Origin: Coenobita brevimanus
Lineage: Eukaryota > Arthropoda > Malacostraca > Decapoda > Coenobitidae
Reading direction: 5' to 3'
DNA: 64,000 nucleotides
Assembly: GCA_032717465.1 (NCBI GenBank)
Contig: CM064666.1
Location: 18,012,336-18,076,335, forward strand
The translations under genes were made by a program, and so were the position numbers. Shown piece after piece: positions 35,010 to 45,431 of this stretch. A model generated the notes under the pieces. It was not told the origin of the DNA. It saw only the letters and a program-made list of their open reading frames with translations, and made no database searches. The first letter of the stretch is position 1. Every line of letters starts with the position of its first letter.

Positions 35010-35262
35010 TTATGGAAGCTTCCTAACATTTCTTCCTTAGCGATTTATTTTTGGATATGGCTGATTAATATCCGTTTGTAGTACGTTATTTACGCAGAGT
35101 ATGGCGATGTTGGAAGGATTTATGTAACACGGAAGGGAACAATTAGGCATAATAAAACAAAATAAATCGCTAGGAAGGATTTATGTAGCACAGAAGGGAA
35201 CAATAAGGTGTAATAAAATAAAATAAATCGCTTAGGGGGAGGTGTTAGGGATCTTTCTTATC
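35010..35262. mobile_element. MITE family M copy with duplicated right arm
   Basis: GGAAGCTTCCTAACATTTCT and GATTTATTTTTGGATATGGC left, AAATAAATCGCTTAGGGGGA right; the right arm start is duplicated (35158 and 35222). Confidence 0.8.
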
Positions 35263-35269
35263 CGACTAT

Positions 35270-35462
35270 AGTAATTTCACTGTAACTTGGCTCATATTAA
35301 TTTTCTTCTGCAGTTTATTTCACGTAGCTCAGTGGCAGATTAGTGCTACGGCTCTACATCGTTTTCAAGGCACTTCTTCGTGACTAGCACCATATTCTAG
35401 TGTTAGTCTATTATTAAAACTTAGCATTCAAGATTGAGAAAAAGTAGTTTTTAGACCTGGTT
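35270..35462. repeat. Repeat B copy
   Basis: TTTCACTGTAACTTGGCTCA, TTCACGTAGCTCAGTGGCAG and CTTCTTCGTGACTAGCACCA. One of the most complete copies, about 190 bp. Confidence 0.8.
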
Positions 35463-35484
35463 AAACTGAAAAGGGTATAGTGAC

Positions 35485-35748
35485 CATTATCATCACCATC
35501 ATCATCATCATCATCATCACCACCACCTTCACCATAATCATCATCATCATCATCATCATCATCACCATCAGCACCATCATCATCATCAGCACCATCATCA
35601 TCATCACCACCACCATCATCATCACCACCACCGCCATCATCATCATCATCACCACCACCACCACCATCTTCATCATCATCACCATCACCACCACCACCAT
35701 CACATCCACCACCATCATCACCACCACAACCACCACCACCATCATACC
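35485..35748. repeat. (CAT/CAC)n trinucleotide array
   Basis: About 260 bp of CAT and CAC triplets. Asp/Gly, Ile/Thr and Met/Val frames are artefacts. Confidence 0.96.
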
Positions 35749-36029
35749 ACACAAACCAAGCCTCTCAAACACACTGACTCATCCCCCTCTATAGCAAGGA
35801 ATTTTCACCCACGCCAAATTCGCCAAATTACACGTGTGCAGAGGCAAAATATAACACTTGTGGCCAAATTACAGAGCACTTAGAGCCAGGAGGGGCGTTA
35901 GAGTGTTAGAGTGTTTATGCCCTGTGTATGACTCAAGCAGCTGCCTCTTGTCCAGATTTTCATCCGTTCTGGTAAGGCAAAGGAGGTAGATTTTATGATG
36001 TCCCCTTAAATTTCGTAGTTTGATATCGT

Positions 36030-36205
36030 AAGTTTGAATATCGTTAAACTCAGCCGTCGTAGTTCCAGATATCGTAAGTTGAAATCGTCGTAGTTCCAGA
36101 TATCGTAAGTTTAAATCGTCGTAGTTCCAGATATCGTAAGTTGAAATCGTCGTAGTTCCAGATATCGTAAGTTTAAATATCGTTAAACTCAGCTGTCGTA
36201 ATTTC
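36030..36205 (+). repeat. 36-bp minisatellite
   Basis: About five units of GTCGTAGTTCCAGATATCGT followed by AAGTT(T/G)AAATC. Confidence 0.9.
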
Positions 36206-36429
36206 CGATAAACAAAATGCGTGCTTTTTAAAAGAAGTGTTGCGAGTCCTTGTTGCGAATCCCACCAGCTTTCCAGTAATATGTAACGGATGATTTTTGT
36301 TAAGTATTAAGTGTCGCTGTTTCAGTCCGTCTTTAGGGCAGAACCAAAATGAACTGAATTTCTTTCTTTTTTTTTTTTTTTAGACTCCAGATATTATTTA
36401 CAAAGCCTGAGGAATACAGGATTCAACCG

Positions 36430-37660
36430 GGACGGAATAGTGACATAGCCTACCCTAGTGAGAGTCTATGATAGTCTGCCCTGCCATCGGAGCGTGGGAT
36501 AAGGCCCTGCGACTGCCACTCTCCGCTCAGCCATAAGAGGCAGTATCACCAGACACCTCTCTCGTGCCTTCACTGCAGCAGAAATCATCCAACTCTCTCC
36601 TCCTTCTTTACTTCTCCTAAGGACATGCTAACCACTTGCGTTGCCAGTCACTCATTTACATCATCCACTGCACTTTATACTTCCCTAGTTGCCGTAGTAC
36701 AGGAATTCTATGATCATTCTGTGTTGCAAGTCAACCATACGAGATGCCCTACCCGTCAGCCTGATGACTGGATGTGGGATCGCCGCCTGCGTGACAGTGA
36801 GGGGGAGGTGCGGCGGGTGGCAGCAACAGCATAGGCCTACCACACTGACGGTCTGACCACACGGCTGACAGCCTCCGTGCTTATCTCACTGCTGCCAGGT
36901 CCTCCACCACCTCAAGCACAGTGTTTGGCAGGAGTATTGCAATGACTTTCTGCAGCATATTAACGCTCACACTCCACTATCTAGGGCTTGGCGGCATGTT
37001 AACATAGTTGTTCAGTCACTCGAGTTTCCCTCTCATCCTCTCCAATATAGTTCCGTGGAATATACCAACGATCTTGCTCACAAATGGTCCATGCAGTCCC
37101 AACTGACATTCCTGCCCCCTCCCACCGGGGCATGTCACTTGACTGCAGCAAAAACAGACCAGTACTCACTGCAGAGAATCGCACCATTCCCTCCTCTCTC
37201 GATGGTGACCCCATCACCAGTGACGAGTTGTGCCTTGCCCTATCGCAAGGCACGGCAACTGCCCCGGATGGTGATGGGATCACCTATGCCACTCTCTGAT
37301 GGCTCTATAGCTATTTCATCTACTGATAAAGCAGATCTCTTCGCTCAGGCTTTCTCCTCCAGTTCCACCTTCGACGATTCCGGTGTTGTTCCTCCATCAC
37401 TTCCCCCCTCTGACTTCCTCATGGCTAACATTAAAATTTCTTCAGCTGATGTATTTTCTGCCATCATTGACCTCAGTACTAACAAGGCATATGGGCCTGA
37501 TGGAGTCTCTCCTGTTGTCCTCAAGAACTGTCTAGGTAAACTCTTGCGCCTTTTGTCTGTCAACTTGTACATTTCCTTCCTGCTGGAAATTTGCTCCCAT
37601 TCAGTCTGTCCCAAAGATGGGTGACCATTCCCAACCCCCTAACTTTCTCTATAATTGGTG
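36430..37660 (+). mobile_element. Non-LTR retrotransposon remnants (RT N-terminal regions, two pieces)
   Basis: Frame 37084-37299 ends PITSDELCLALSQGTATAPD and GDGITYATL. Frame 37280-37624 reads SPMPLSDGSIAISSTDKADL, FAQAFSSSS, then NKAYGPDGVSPVVLKN. Both are the region just before and at the first RT motif (A-PDG-T/S) of two different elements placed one after the other. Upstream 36600-37030 carries LINE-like linker remnants with many stops. Poly-T/poly-A runs at 37668-37728 follow. Confidence 0.8.
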
Positions 37661-37804
37661 GATGAATTATTTTTTTTCTTTTTTTTTTTTCCCCTTCCTC
37701 TGTTGGCTTAAAAAAAAAAAAAAAAAAGTCGTTTGGCAATGGTGCTGAGGGTAGACTTTTTAAATTGGAGGAAATCCATAAGCTGAATAAAACCGTCTGC
37801 TGGT

Positions 37805-37978
37805 AGTAAGATGGGTGGGTGGCTGGGTGGCTGGGTGAGTGAGTGGGTGGGTGGGTGGGTGAGTGAGTGGCTGGGTCGGTGGATGGGTGAGTGAGTGAAT
37901 GTGTGGGTGTGGTTCGGTGAGTGAGTGAGTGAATGTGTGGGTGTGGTTCGGTGAGTGAGTGAGTGGGTGGGTGCATGT
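37805..37978. repeat. (GGGTGAGT)n imperfect minisatellite
   Basis: Tetramer-based GGGT/GAGT/GGCT array with a 44-bp higher-order duplication (GAATGTGTGGGTGTGGTTCG). Confidence 0.92.
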
Positions 37979-38041
37979 GAAATACTAATTAAATATTGGA
38001 GAGCATATGCAACTTTTATGCGGAGAATAGTATATAAATTG

Positions 38042-38324
38042 TGTGTGTGTGTGTGTGTAATTCACCGGGTCGGTCAGGATCACTTGATGGTCATGATCGT
38101 CAGCTTTTACCCTCCCGGAAGGGAGCTGAGAGCTCATATTGTCCGATCTAGGGGCAAGGCTGTGACCTTCACACACGCACACACCCGTCCCCTTGCTCAA
38201 GGGGGACAGTAACCACCCACTTCGTCAGTGAAACTTTTCGCAACCTTAGCGAGGCGCGAACTCCCGTCCACCAGCTGGCAAGCGAGAACGTTACCACTGC
38301 ACCAGCGAGCGGTGCAGTGGTAAC

Positions 38325-38325
<1 letters not shown>
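38042..38325 (-). mobile_element. tRNA-derived SINE (family S3) with inverted 15-bp cap
   Basis: Reverse complement starts GCTCGCTGGTGCAGTGGTAA CGTTCTCGCTTGCCA. This is a tRNA-Gly(GCC)-like head with an A box (38290-38304) and a B box GGGAGTTCGCGCC (38253-38265). The body ends in ACCCGGTGAATTACAC then (AC)n. An inverted copy of its first 15 bases lies outside the 5' end (38311-38325). Confidence 0.85.
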
Positions 38326-38382
<57 letters not shown>

Positions 38383-38890
38383 CAATGTATCACTGCCTTC
38401 CCTCCCCCTCCCCTTCCTTTCTCATCAACTCTTCCTTCATCTTCCATCCTCTTAATCTCCCCAACTCTTCCTTCATCCTTCGTCCTCCTCTCTTTCTCTG
38501 TCTCTCTTACTTTATCTTTCATCATCCTTGTCCCACTCTCTGTCTCCCTTCACTTTTCATCCACTTCTTCTCCACTTACACCCCCTTCTTCCCTCCTCAC
38601 TGTGCCATAAACTACTTGTGCTGGCCATGTCCTGTCTCACCCCTGCTTCCTCCCTGTTCCCTCTCCTTCTTCCTCTTTCTTCCTCTTCCGACTTGCTTCT
38701 CCTTCTTCTGTCCTATCTCCTTAATATTTCTCTTCGTCTCTTCCCTCTCCCTTTCATTTCCTCGTTGTCTTTCCCTCTTTTTTGTCCCATATTCATTCCC
38801 TCTTCCTGTCCTCTGTTCCCCCTTCCTTTTCTTTTTCTCCTTGTCTTTCCCTCTTCTTTTCTTATTTTCCTCTGTCTTCCAATGTTTTTT
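38326..38890. repeat. (GT)n/(GA)n then long polypyrimidine tract
   Basis: GT and GA runs (38326-38380), then about 500 bp of C/T-rich sequence. Long open frames here are low-complexity artefacts. Confidence 0.85.
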
Positions 38891-39230
38891 TTTGCAACTG
38901 AGCTACGTGAAGTAAGTTGCCAAGTTAAGGGGAAAAAACTGCAATAACAAATTTTGCATGGTTTAAATGCTGTTAATACCATTCATATACTTTCATATCG
39001 ATATACTAGTGCCTGAAGCGTGAAATAAATGGATGTTGTATAATTACTCTATATACCTTATACAAGATTATGAAATGCTATGAAATTTAAAATAATAAGA
39101 AATACCATAACTACCTCCTTCTATAATTTGATGATAATTTAATGACTGAAAAACTGATGATATATTAAAAAATTATTTATCTAAAATTTGGCACTCAAAA
39201 GTAAATATGTTAGGCTTGTTTAATGTATTG

Positions 39231-39238
39231 TGACGTCA
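39231..39238 (+). promoter_or_regulatory. Perfect CRE (TGACGTCA)
   Basis: Palindromic cAMP-response-element/ATF site 17 bp before an ATG that opens a short frame (MGTEEVGK) ending at a GTGAGT donor (39279). The arrangement resembles a promoter with a first coding exon. Confidence 0.35.
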
Positions 39239-39254
39239 CGGCCTCAGGGTTGTT

Positions 39255-39278
39255 ATGGGGACGGAGGAGGTTGGGAAG
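39255..39278 (+). CDS. Candidate first coding exon (very short)
   Basis: ATG to AAG|GTGAGT, encoding MGTEEVGK, in GC-richer sequence within AT-rich DNA and just downstream of a CRE. It could start the gene whose APC1-like exon lies at 43.5 kb, or another gene. Evidence is only positional. Confidence 0.2.
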
Positions 39279-40004
39279 GTGAGTGATTTTATTCCATTAT
39301 TACGTTATGCTCATTAGTGTCATGGTAACTTTCATGCACATATAGTTTTTAGTGCCTGGTGCCATTATAGAGGCGTAGTGTTGGTTGATATAGCGTATAA
39401 TTAGTGGCCATCAGGATAGTGTATAATCCCTGCCACCCAGGTGATCAAGATGTCACTCTTAAACCAGACAGGTGTCATTTTAAGTCTCATATCCTCTATC
39501 CTAATTTGATGGAAGATTTGAATATGATGCAGAATATGGAGGAAGACTAGAGATCAATATTGCTGGGGAATTAGGTGATGTTGGGTAATTTTGGGCATTT
39601 TGACTCGTGAAATGTTTTATTAAGCCTCCAACCAGAAGACATCTGTGAGTTTGTGAGTATTAAAGATCAGGAATCAGCCATGTAACTGATCTTGGTTTTA
39701 AATCGTCAAAAATATATGCTATTCTTAGTTCTTAGAAGGCCTGAAGGTGAGGTTAAATATGAGCAAACATTATAAATACTGTAGTAAATTGGATAAGTAA
39801 TCCAGCATTTTATTTACTAATGATGTTTATTCATAAAAATAAGAGGAAGACAGATTTGGCTAATTGTTTTATGCTAGGCTACTCCTGTAAGGGTAAGACT
39901 TATTTTCTAGAATAAAATGAGGATAGCAAATAAGGCTGTCTCCCACCCACTAAATCCTTCATCTGAAACTGTCAGGAAAAAATGGAGAAGGAACACCACA
40001 CAGC

Positions 40005-40037
<33 letters not shown>

Positions 40038-40395
40038 AAATATTTTAGGAAAGGAATAGAATAAGGGTTAATCATTTACAAAACAGGCATGCCGATTCAA
40101 CCTATATTATAATAAACTCACTATATCAGAGTAAGCAATTTTGGTACAGATGCAACACAGTTAACTGCATCAAGTGATTGGGAATAGACAAAATTTACCA
40201 ATTTTGTGGTATTTAAGGAAGCGGTCAGGTTGCCCATGTCATGTGTTTATCAACAATCTCCCTGACTGCCTGTGCTGTTTACCAGCCATTGCTCTGACTG
40301 GAGGCATCAGTGTAGCAAAGACACTCAAATATGCACAAAAGAAAACACTTATAAGTGTCAAAGCTATGGAAAACTTAGTGATTTAACCATACCTA

Positions 40396-40500
40396 ACATA
40401 ACCTAATCTAACTTGGTCAAAGCTAACCCCAGACTTTATCCTAACCTAACCTAGCCTAGCTTAACCCATCCAAACTAAACCTAACTCCCCCCAAAATTGG
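40396..40500. repeat. Degenerate (CCTAA)n tract
   Basis: CCTAACATAACCTAATCTAA, CCTAACCTAACCTAGCCTAG and similar. Arthropod telomeres are (TTAGG)n, the complement. Short internal copies like this are common in arthropod genomes. Confidence 0.7.
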
Positions 40501-40727
40501 GATTGCCACAAAATACTACACGGAAGATCCAAAACCCATCAGAGCAAAATGCAACTCAGTAAGAACCTGAATTAACAGGGGAAAAAAAAGGGGGGGGGGG
40601 GAAACAGAAAGAAGTTAATATGTAGGAGGATAAAGAGCAGCTGCAGCCAGAGGCAACTCATGGAATGCCACATCTTGCAGTGTGTTGTGTCCTTGTATGC
40701 AAATGGCTGCATATTAATTACCTAATG

Positions 40728-40958
40728 ATTTAACCTAACCTAACCTGGGCTCGAATTGGGAAACAAAATCCATCTTTGAGTACATTGAATAAGTTTCTTC
40801 CATTATGTCGGAAACAATCGTAGGTACAGCTTAAGGAATGTGATGATGATAAGGAAGGAAATCTTTCAGCAAGAGAAGGTAATTTACCACCCTCAAAATA
40901 GAAAAATATGGAAAACAAACTAGAGGAATATGAATTGAATTGGTAAGGTCTTTAGGCT
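40728..40958. repeat. Unclassified repeat, copy 1
   Basis: From TTTAACCTAACCTAACC through TTGGGAAACAAAATCCATC, GCTTAAGGAATGTGATGATG and GAATTGGTAAGGTCTTT. A diverged direct copy lies at 41900-42142. Neither copy has coding capacity that I can identify. Confidence 0.8.
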
Positions 40959-41890
40959 GTATGCTTAGACAAAAATTTATAGGTTTCTCAGTGTGAGGGG
41001 ACAAAGTGGAATACAAATGTTTGCAAATCAGAAAAAATTACTCTTTCATCCCACATGTTTTCATAATTAGCATTCAGTTTCACATTCTTTGTTTGAAATC
41101 GCGCTTCCCAACACATTTCAGACTGACTAAGCACACAGTTATTTCGGCTGCTTGAAGTTAAGTGTACATTTACTGCTCACTCATTTGTTCATTCTCATAC
41201 AGTATGTATGTGTGAAAGAGAGAGTATTGATACAAACAATAATGTATTCTATTAACCCCCTCATAGCTGCCAGCTTGAACAATGCTTTACTGTACCAGTG
41301 TCAGTGACAGTGAGTTAAGACGAGCTGTAAAAAACTGCAAACAATTATGGGAAGGGAATGAAGGTCATTGGTATGTTTGCACAACCCTACTCTACCATCC
41401 CAAGCAGTCAGGTGGTCACTTCATCCCAGATTTTTTCACCATTGTTTACGTGCTAATGTTTCATGCGCCCTAATTTTATTAATTCTGTCACAAATCATAG
41501 CAAATCACAGGATGGATTTAGGGGAAAAAAAGCCTGGTGCACCAGATGAGTCTTTTCACATATATTAGAAAAAGAAATTGAATACAGAACTTTGAAAAAA
41601 ATGGTCCCGAGGCCGGCCACGGGAGCATGCAAATTTCTGAACTCACGGCCATCGAGGGGGCTAAACACACGCTTTACTTTAAGCTGTAAAAGCACCTTAC
41701 CAAATAAGTTCTTCCTGATAATCTTATATTTTTCTTATTATTTCTGGGTTGGTAAATAAACGTTTCTTGGTAATTCAGTTTCCCCGTTGCTTTTAGTTGT
41801 TCTGCTGTGGCAACTCATGTTTGATTCGTTAATGTATTGGTGGAAGGGACTGTTCTAAGGTAAGTGTTTACTTAAACCTGGCCTAACCTA
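40959..41890. other. No recognised feature
   Basis: Unique-looking DNA between the two copies of the unclassified repeat. Short open frames (for example 41282-41473) resemble nothing I know. Confidence 0.4.
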
Positions 41891-41899
41891 GCATGACTG

Positions 41900-42142
41900 T
41901 ACCTAATAATTTAACCCAACCTAACCTCCAGTTGGGAAATTGGGAAACAAAATCCACCATTGAGCACGTTGAGTTTCTTAATTGCGCTGGAAACGATCGT
42001 GGGTACGGCTTAAGGAATGTGATGATAATAACGGGGAGGAAATTTTTTAGCAAGAAAAAGTAATTTACCCAACTGAAAGTAGTCAGAAAAATACAGAAAC
42101 AAGCTGGAGGAATATGAGTTGAATTGGTAAGGTCTTTCTGCT
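41900..42142. repeat. Unclassified repeat, copy 2
   Basis: Same order of landmarks as copy 1 (TTTAACCCAACCTAACC, TTGGGAAACAAAATCCACC, GCTTAAGGAATGTGATGATA, GAATTGGTAAGGTCTTT). Confidence 0.8.
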
Positions 42143-42274
42143 GCTTAAATTGTACATTTACCAGTAAATGAATTTGTCTAACAGTACTGTACTTGTGTTT
42201 TGTTTCCGCCAGATTAATCATGATATTGGACTGTTCAGGCACCGCTTCACACCATGTAGCTTGGATAATTGGAC

Positions 42275-42480
42275 TATCTCTGTATTATGTATGTATGCAA
42301 CGTGTTCTGTTATGTACCGGTATGTGCGTGTTAGCAATGTGTTATGTATTATGTAATGTATGTGCTAACACAGTGTGTTATGTATCATGTACTTGTGTGT
42401 TAACAATGTATTATGTATCATGTATGTACTGGTATGTATTAGCACTGTTAAGTGTCTTGTATGTGTGTGTGTGTGTGTGT
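42275..42480 (+). repeat. Degenerate (TGTGTTATGTAT)n tract
   Basis: Imperfect 25-30 bp units with AACA(A/G)TGTGTTATGTA, ending in a short GT run. Confidence 0.75.
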
Positions 42481-42699
42481 GTACCCAGTAGGCCTAATCC
42501 AAACTGCCTTTATTTCACATTGCTCACTGTGCTCAAAGTCACTGTCACACGCAGCCTCAGGTATATTCTGTTAGTGTCAGCAAAAGCTAGAGGGAGTTCT
42601 GGCCACTGATACCATTGTTCCTTTTTAATCCACACTGGCTCAAGGCAAGGAATTGGAAGAAGAATCAAGCATCTCCATCATCTACCCTATCATTATCAA

Positions 42700-42737
<38 letters not shown>

Positions 42738-42935
42738 TAGGAGTGATTTTCTTTCCTTTTACAAGGGCTGGGGAGTGGTCCATGCTGTTGATTTTAGGAG
42801 CAGTACAGGATTACATGATGGATGAAAAGGGCCTGTTTCTTTACAGTACCAAGAGATGAACAACAATGGCTGATATATCTGTAGTATATAAAACAGATTG
42901 GACAGTAATAGCTGTAGTGTTATTCATATTTGTGC
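42481..42935 (+). other. Unassigned, with a (CT)n run
   Basis: CT microsatellite at 42704-42734. The rest carries no recognised gene or repeat. Confidence 0.4.
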
Positions 42936-42939
42936 AAGA

Positions 42940-43508
42940 TTAACTTGTGTATGACATACATTACTGTATGAATTGTATGTGACTGACGTTAACTTGACTG
43001 TATGAAGTGTATGATTGACATTACTGTATGAATTGTATGTGACTGACATTAACTTGTGCATGACTGACATTAACTTGACTGTATGAATTGTGTATGACTG
43101 ACATTAACGTGTGTGACTGACATTAACTTGTGCATGACCAACATTAACTTGTGCATACTGACATCAACATGTGAACGACTGACATTAACTTGTGTATGAC
43201 TGACATTAACTTGTGTATGACTGACATAGCTTGTGTATGACTGACATTAACTTGTGTATGACTGACATAGCTTGTGCATGACTGACATTGAATTGTGTAT
43301 GACTATGACTGACATTAACTTGTGCATGACTGACATTATATTGTGTATGACTGACATTATATTGTGTATGACTGACATAGCTTGTGCATGACCAACATTA
43401 ACTTGTGCATGACTGACATTAACATGTGTATGACTGACATTAACTTGTGCATGACTGACATTATATTGTGTATGACTGGCATTACCTTTACTGTATGAAT
43501 TACTTTTC
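42940..43508 (+). repeat. 21-bp minisatellite ending at a splice acceptor
   Basis: About 25 units of ACTGACATTAACTTGTGTAT G with variants. The array ends in CTGTATGAATTACTTTTCAG, the acceptor of the APC1-like exon. Confidence 0.95.
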
Positions 43509-43510
43509 AG

Positions 43511-43650
43511 GAGGGTGAGAATGTCACCAGTGAGGTATGGTAACAGCCCCAGGTGCCACCCTTGCCCTGGGTATGATAGACTTCAACACCAACACCACTG
43601 CCCTCACTGGCTTCATGACACCACCAGGAACACCATATCTTCTTGACCAG
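43511..43650 (+). pseudogene. APC1-like exon (APC/C scaffold subunit), frame broken
   Basis: Acceptor TTTTCAG, donor GTTTGT. Two frames are needed: EGENVTSE (43511-43534) and VTAPGATLALGMIDFNTNTT then ALTGFMTPPGTPYLLDQ (43540-43650). Together they resemble the proteasome/cyclosome (PC) repeat segment of APC1, the largest anaphase-promoting complex subunit, where an E-G-(D/E) start, PGATLAL and YLLD are conserved. A 5-nt insertion (GTATG, 43535-43539) separates the frames. It could be an assembly error, a pseudogene, or an orphan duplicated exon. No further APC1 exon was found in the window. Confidence 0.55.
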
Positions 43651-43689
43651 GTTTGTTATGCCTATCTGTCTGTTTACCTCCATTTATCT

Positions 43690-44060
43690 ATCTATCTATG
43701 TATTGCCAGATGCCATAATCCCATAAGGGGTGGCCATCTGACTTGAGTTCTTTGTTTTACGGGGAGGGGCACTAACCCTCCACCACCCAACTTGCTGACA
43801 CATAGGGACCACGTATGTTTTGGTTATATGGTTGCCACCCAGCATTGTAAATGGTTTGTTGGCTTACAGGAAACCATTTGGCTGGTCACTTAATGTAAAG
43901 CCATCTGTAAAGGAAAGAAAAGCAGTAAGAAGTGACAGGAGAGATGGGAGAAATAGGAAGAGAGGAGGGCAGGCACAGAAAAAGAATGATAAAGGCTAAG
44001 GAAGAAGTAGGCAGCACTACATCAAGTGAGTGGATGATGGTTACCACCACCTACCCCCGT
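43690..44060 (-). mobile_element. SINE family S1 copy
   Basis: (TATC)n tail, TTGCCAGATGCCATAATCCC ATAAGGGGTGGCCATCTGAC, through GATGGTTACCACCACCTAC. Nearly full length. Confidence 0.9.
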
Positions 44061-44382
44061 TTAACTGTCTGTAATCAGATAACTTATCATGAAGGGGATG
44101 GCTCTTAATAGGTTGCCTCCTTGTCACCATGTCTTCTGCCATCAGACTGCCCCTTCTTCACCTAACACAATTCATGCAACCTCAGTTATTATTCAGGTTA
44201 TAAGAATGACCCACATCTGTAAGGTGAAAATAAACCTACTATGGTCAAATTGGCCCTCTAATCTGCCCACACTTGTGTAGTGCCGTAATTTTAATTATTA
44301 GTGTAAGTTAGTGTAAGCTAGTATTGTAAGTGTAATCTTAAGCTTAAGTATTGTAAGTATAGCTCATGATTTAACTGTTAAG

Positions 44383-44435
<53 letters not shown>

Positions 44436-45060
44436 TTTATGTGTCTGACTCTGGGCATAGGCTTTAAGTCTAGTCTTGGTTGATATTCATAATCTGACAC
44501 ATGATTCTGCTGTTGATAGTGCTAAGTCGAGTTTTGATGTGAATATGACTAGTATATATACATAATGAACCAGCCGTTTCCAACAAAGACATATAACTGC
44601 GGAAATTTTAGTAGGGATTAATAATTGCGAATGTCTTTCTTCGTAATCTGATATAGAGATTTATATGTCATTGTTAGTAGTGTTCCCCTTTTGAACTATG
44701 CATTGGTGATTGAGAGTTGACTGAAGTAAGCATATTGAAGATTGTCATTTGTGAAGCGCGAAATTCATGTTATTGGGTCGGGGGTACAGTCAGTTAGGCA
44801 TATGTAACCGACATGGGTAATAAAACTGTTTGAATCCCTAATTAATTTGGCTTCATTATGATTAAAGTCCCTGTATGCTTATTACAAAAAATTTTAAACA
44901 TCATAAGTCATTTTTCTACGTATGTTGAGTGCAAACGCATCTCTCGTATTCCTTGGAGATCTAGTAGAAACAATATATTACAAAGTAGTCAGTTAAAGTT
45001 TTAGCTATTTCCCAAACACTGTCTGGTTTAGTATAAAGAAGGGGAAGCCGAGCCTCAACA
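44061..45060 (+). other. Unassigned AT-rich DNA with an (AT)n run
   Basis: (AT)n at 44384-44431. A partial LINE tail-like start (ATGAAGGGGATGGCTCTTAA) is at 44089. No gene recognised. Confidence 0.4.
45032..45037 (+). promoter_or_regulatory. TATA box candidate
   Basis: TATAAA 24 bp before ATGAGACCGTTGCTCCTTTT at 45061, which encodes a hydrophobic MRPLLLFIIT followed by a GTTAGT donor. This looks like a TATA promoter driving a signal-peptide exon, but no downstream gene is proven. Confidence 0.3.
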
Positions 45061-45237
45061 ATGAGACCGTTGCTCCTTTTCATCATTACAGGTTAGTGCC
45101 CAAGCTTTCACCCCCCCCTCCCTTTCTCCCTCGTGTATTAATTCGTCATATTCATTCGTGAGTTAAAATTAGTGATATTTTCCTCTGATCCTTCTTGTGC
45201 TGAATAATGAGACCGTTGCTCCTTTTCATCATTACAG
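45061..45237 (+). repeat. 31-bp direct repeat coding a hydrophobic start
   Basis: Perfect copies at 45061-45091 and 45207-45237 of ATGAGACCGTTGCTCCTTTT CATCATTACAG. The first is followed by GTTAGT. The second continues open for 74 codons (DESYGGPWLAFQGFEHCSHG onward to 45431). The flanks of the copies do not match each other. Confidence 0.85.
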
Positions 45238-45431
45238 ACGAGAGTTATGGAGGGCCGTGGCTCGCATTCCAAGGATTCGAGCATTGTAGCCATGGTCTAA
45301 CCTCGAACACACGAAATCACCCCTCCCCCCTTTTAGTTCATGGAATCAAAGTGAATATCGGCAGGTCCATTTGTCCATTTGATTACGGTCCATGTGAGTA
45401 CAGTACTGGTCCTATTGATTATTGTGTCTAA
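45207..45431 (+). CDS. Possible small secreted protein, 74 aa (unrecognised)
   Basis: Frame begins MRPLLLFIIT, a short signal-peptide-like stretch, then a hydrophilic segment with three cysteines (EHC, SICP, GPCE). I do not recognise the family. The length is near what chance gives, and only the duplicated start argues for it. Confidence 0.2.
   Translation: MRPLLLFIITDESYGGPWLAFQGFEHCSHGLTSNTRNHPSPLLVHGIKVNIGRSICPFDYGPCEYSTGPIDYCV

Larger units (their letters stand above)
38950..40395 (+). other. Mostly unique AT-rich DNA
   Basis: Low repeat density for this window. It holds a poly-A run (40010-40035) and the possible first exon at 39255. No ORF here matches a family I recognise. Confidence 0.5.
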
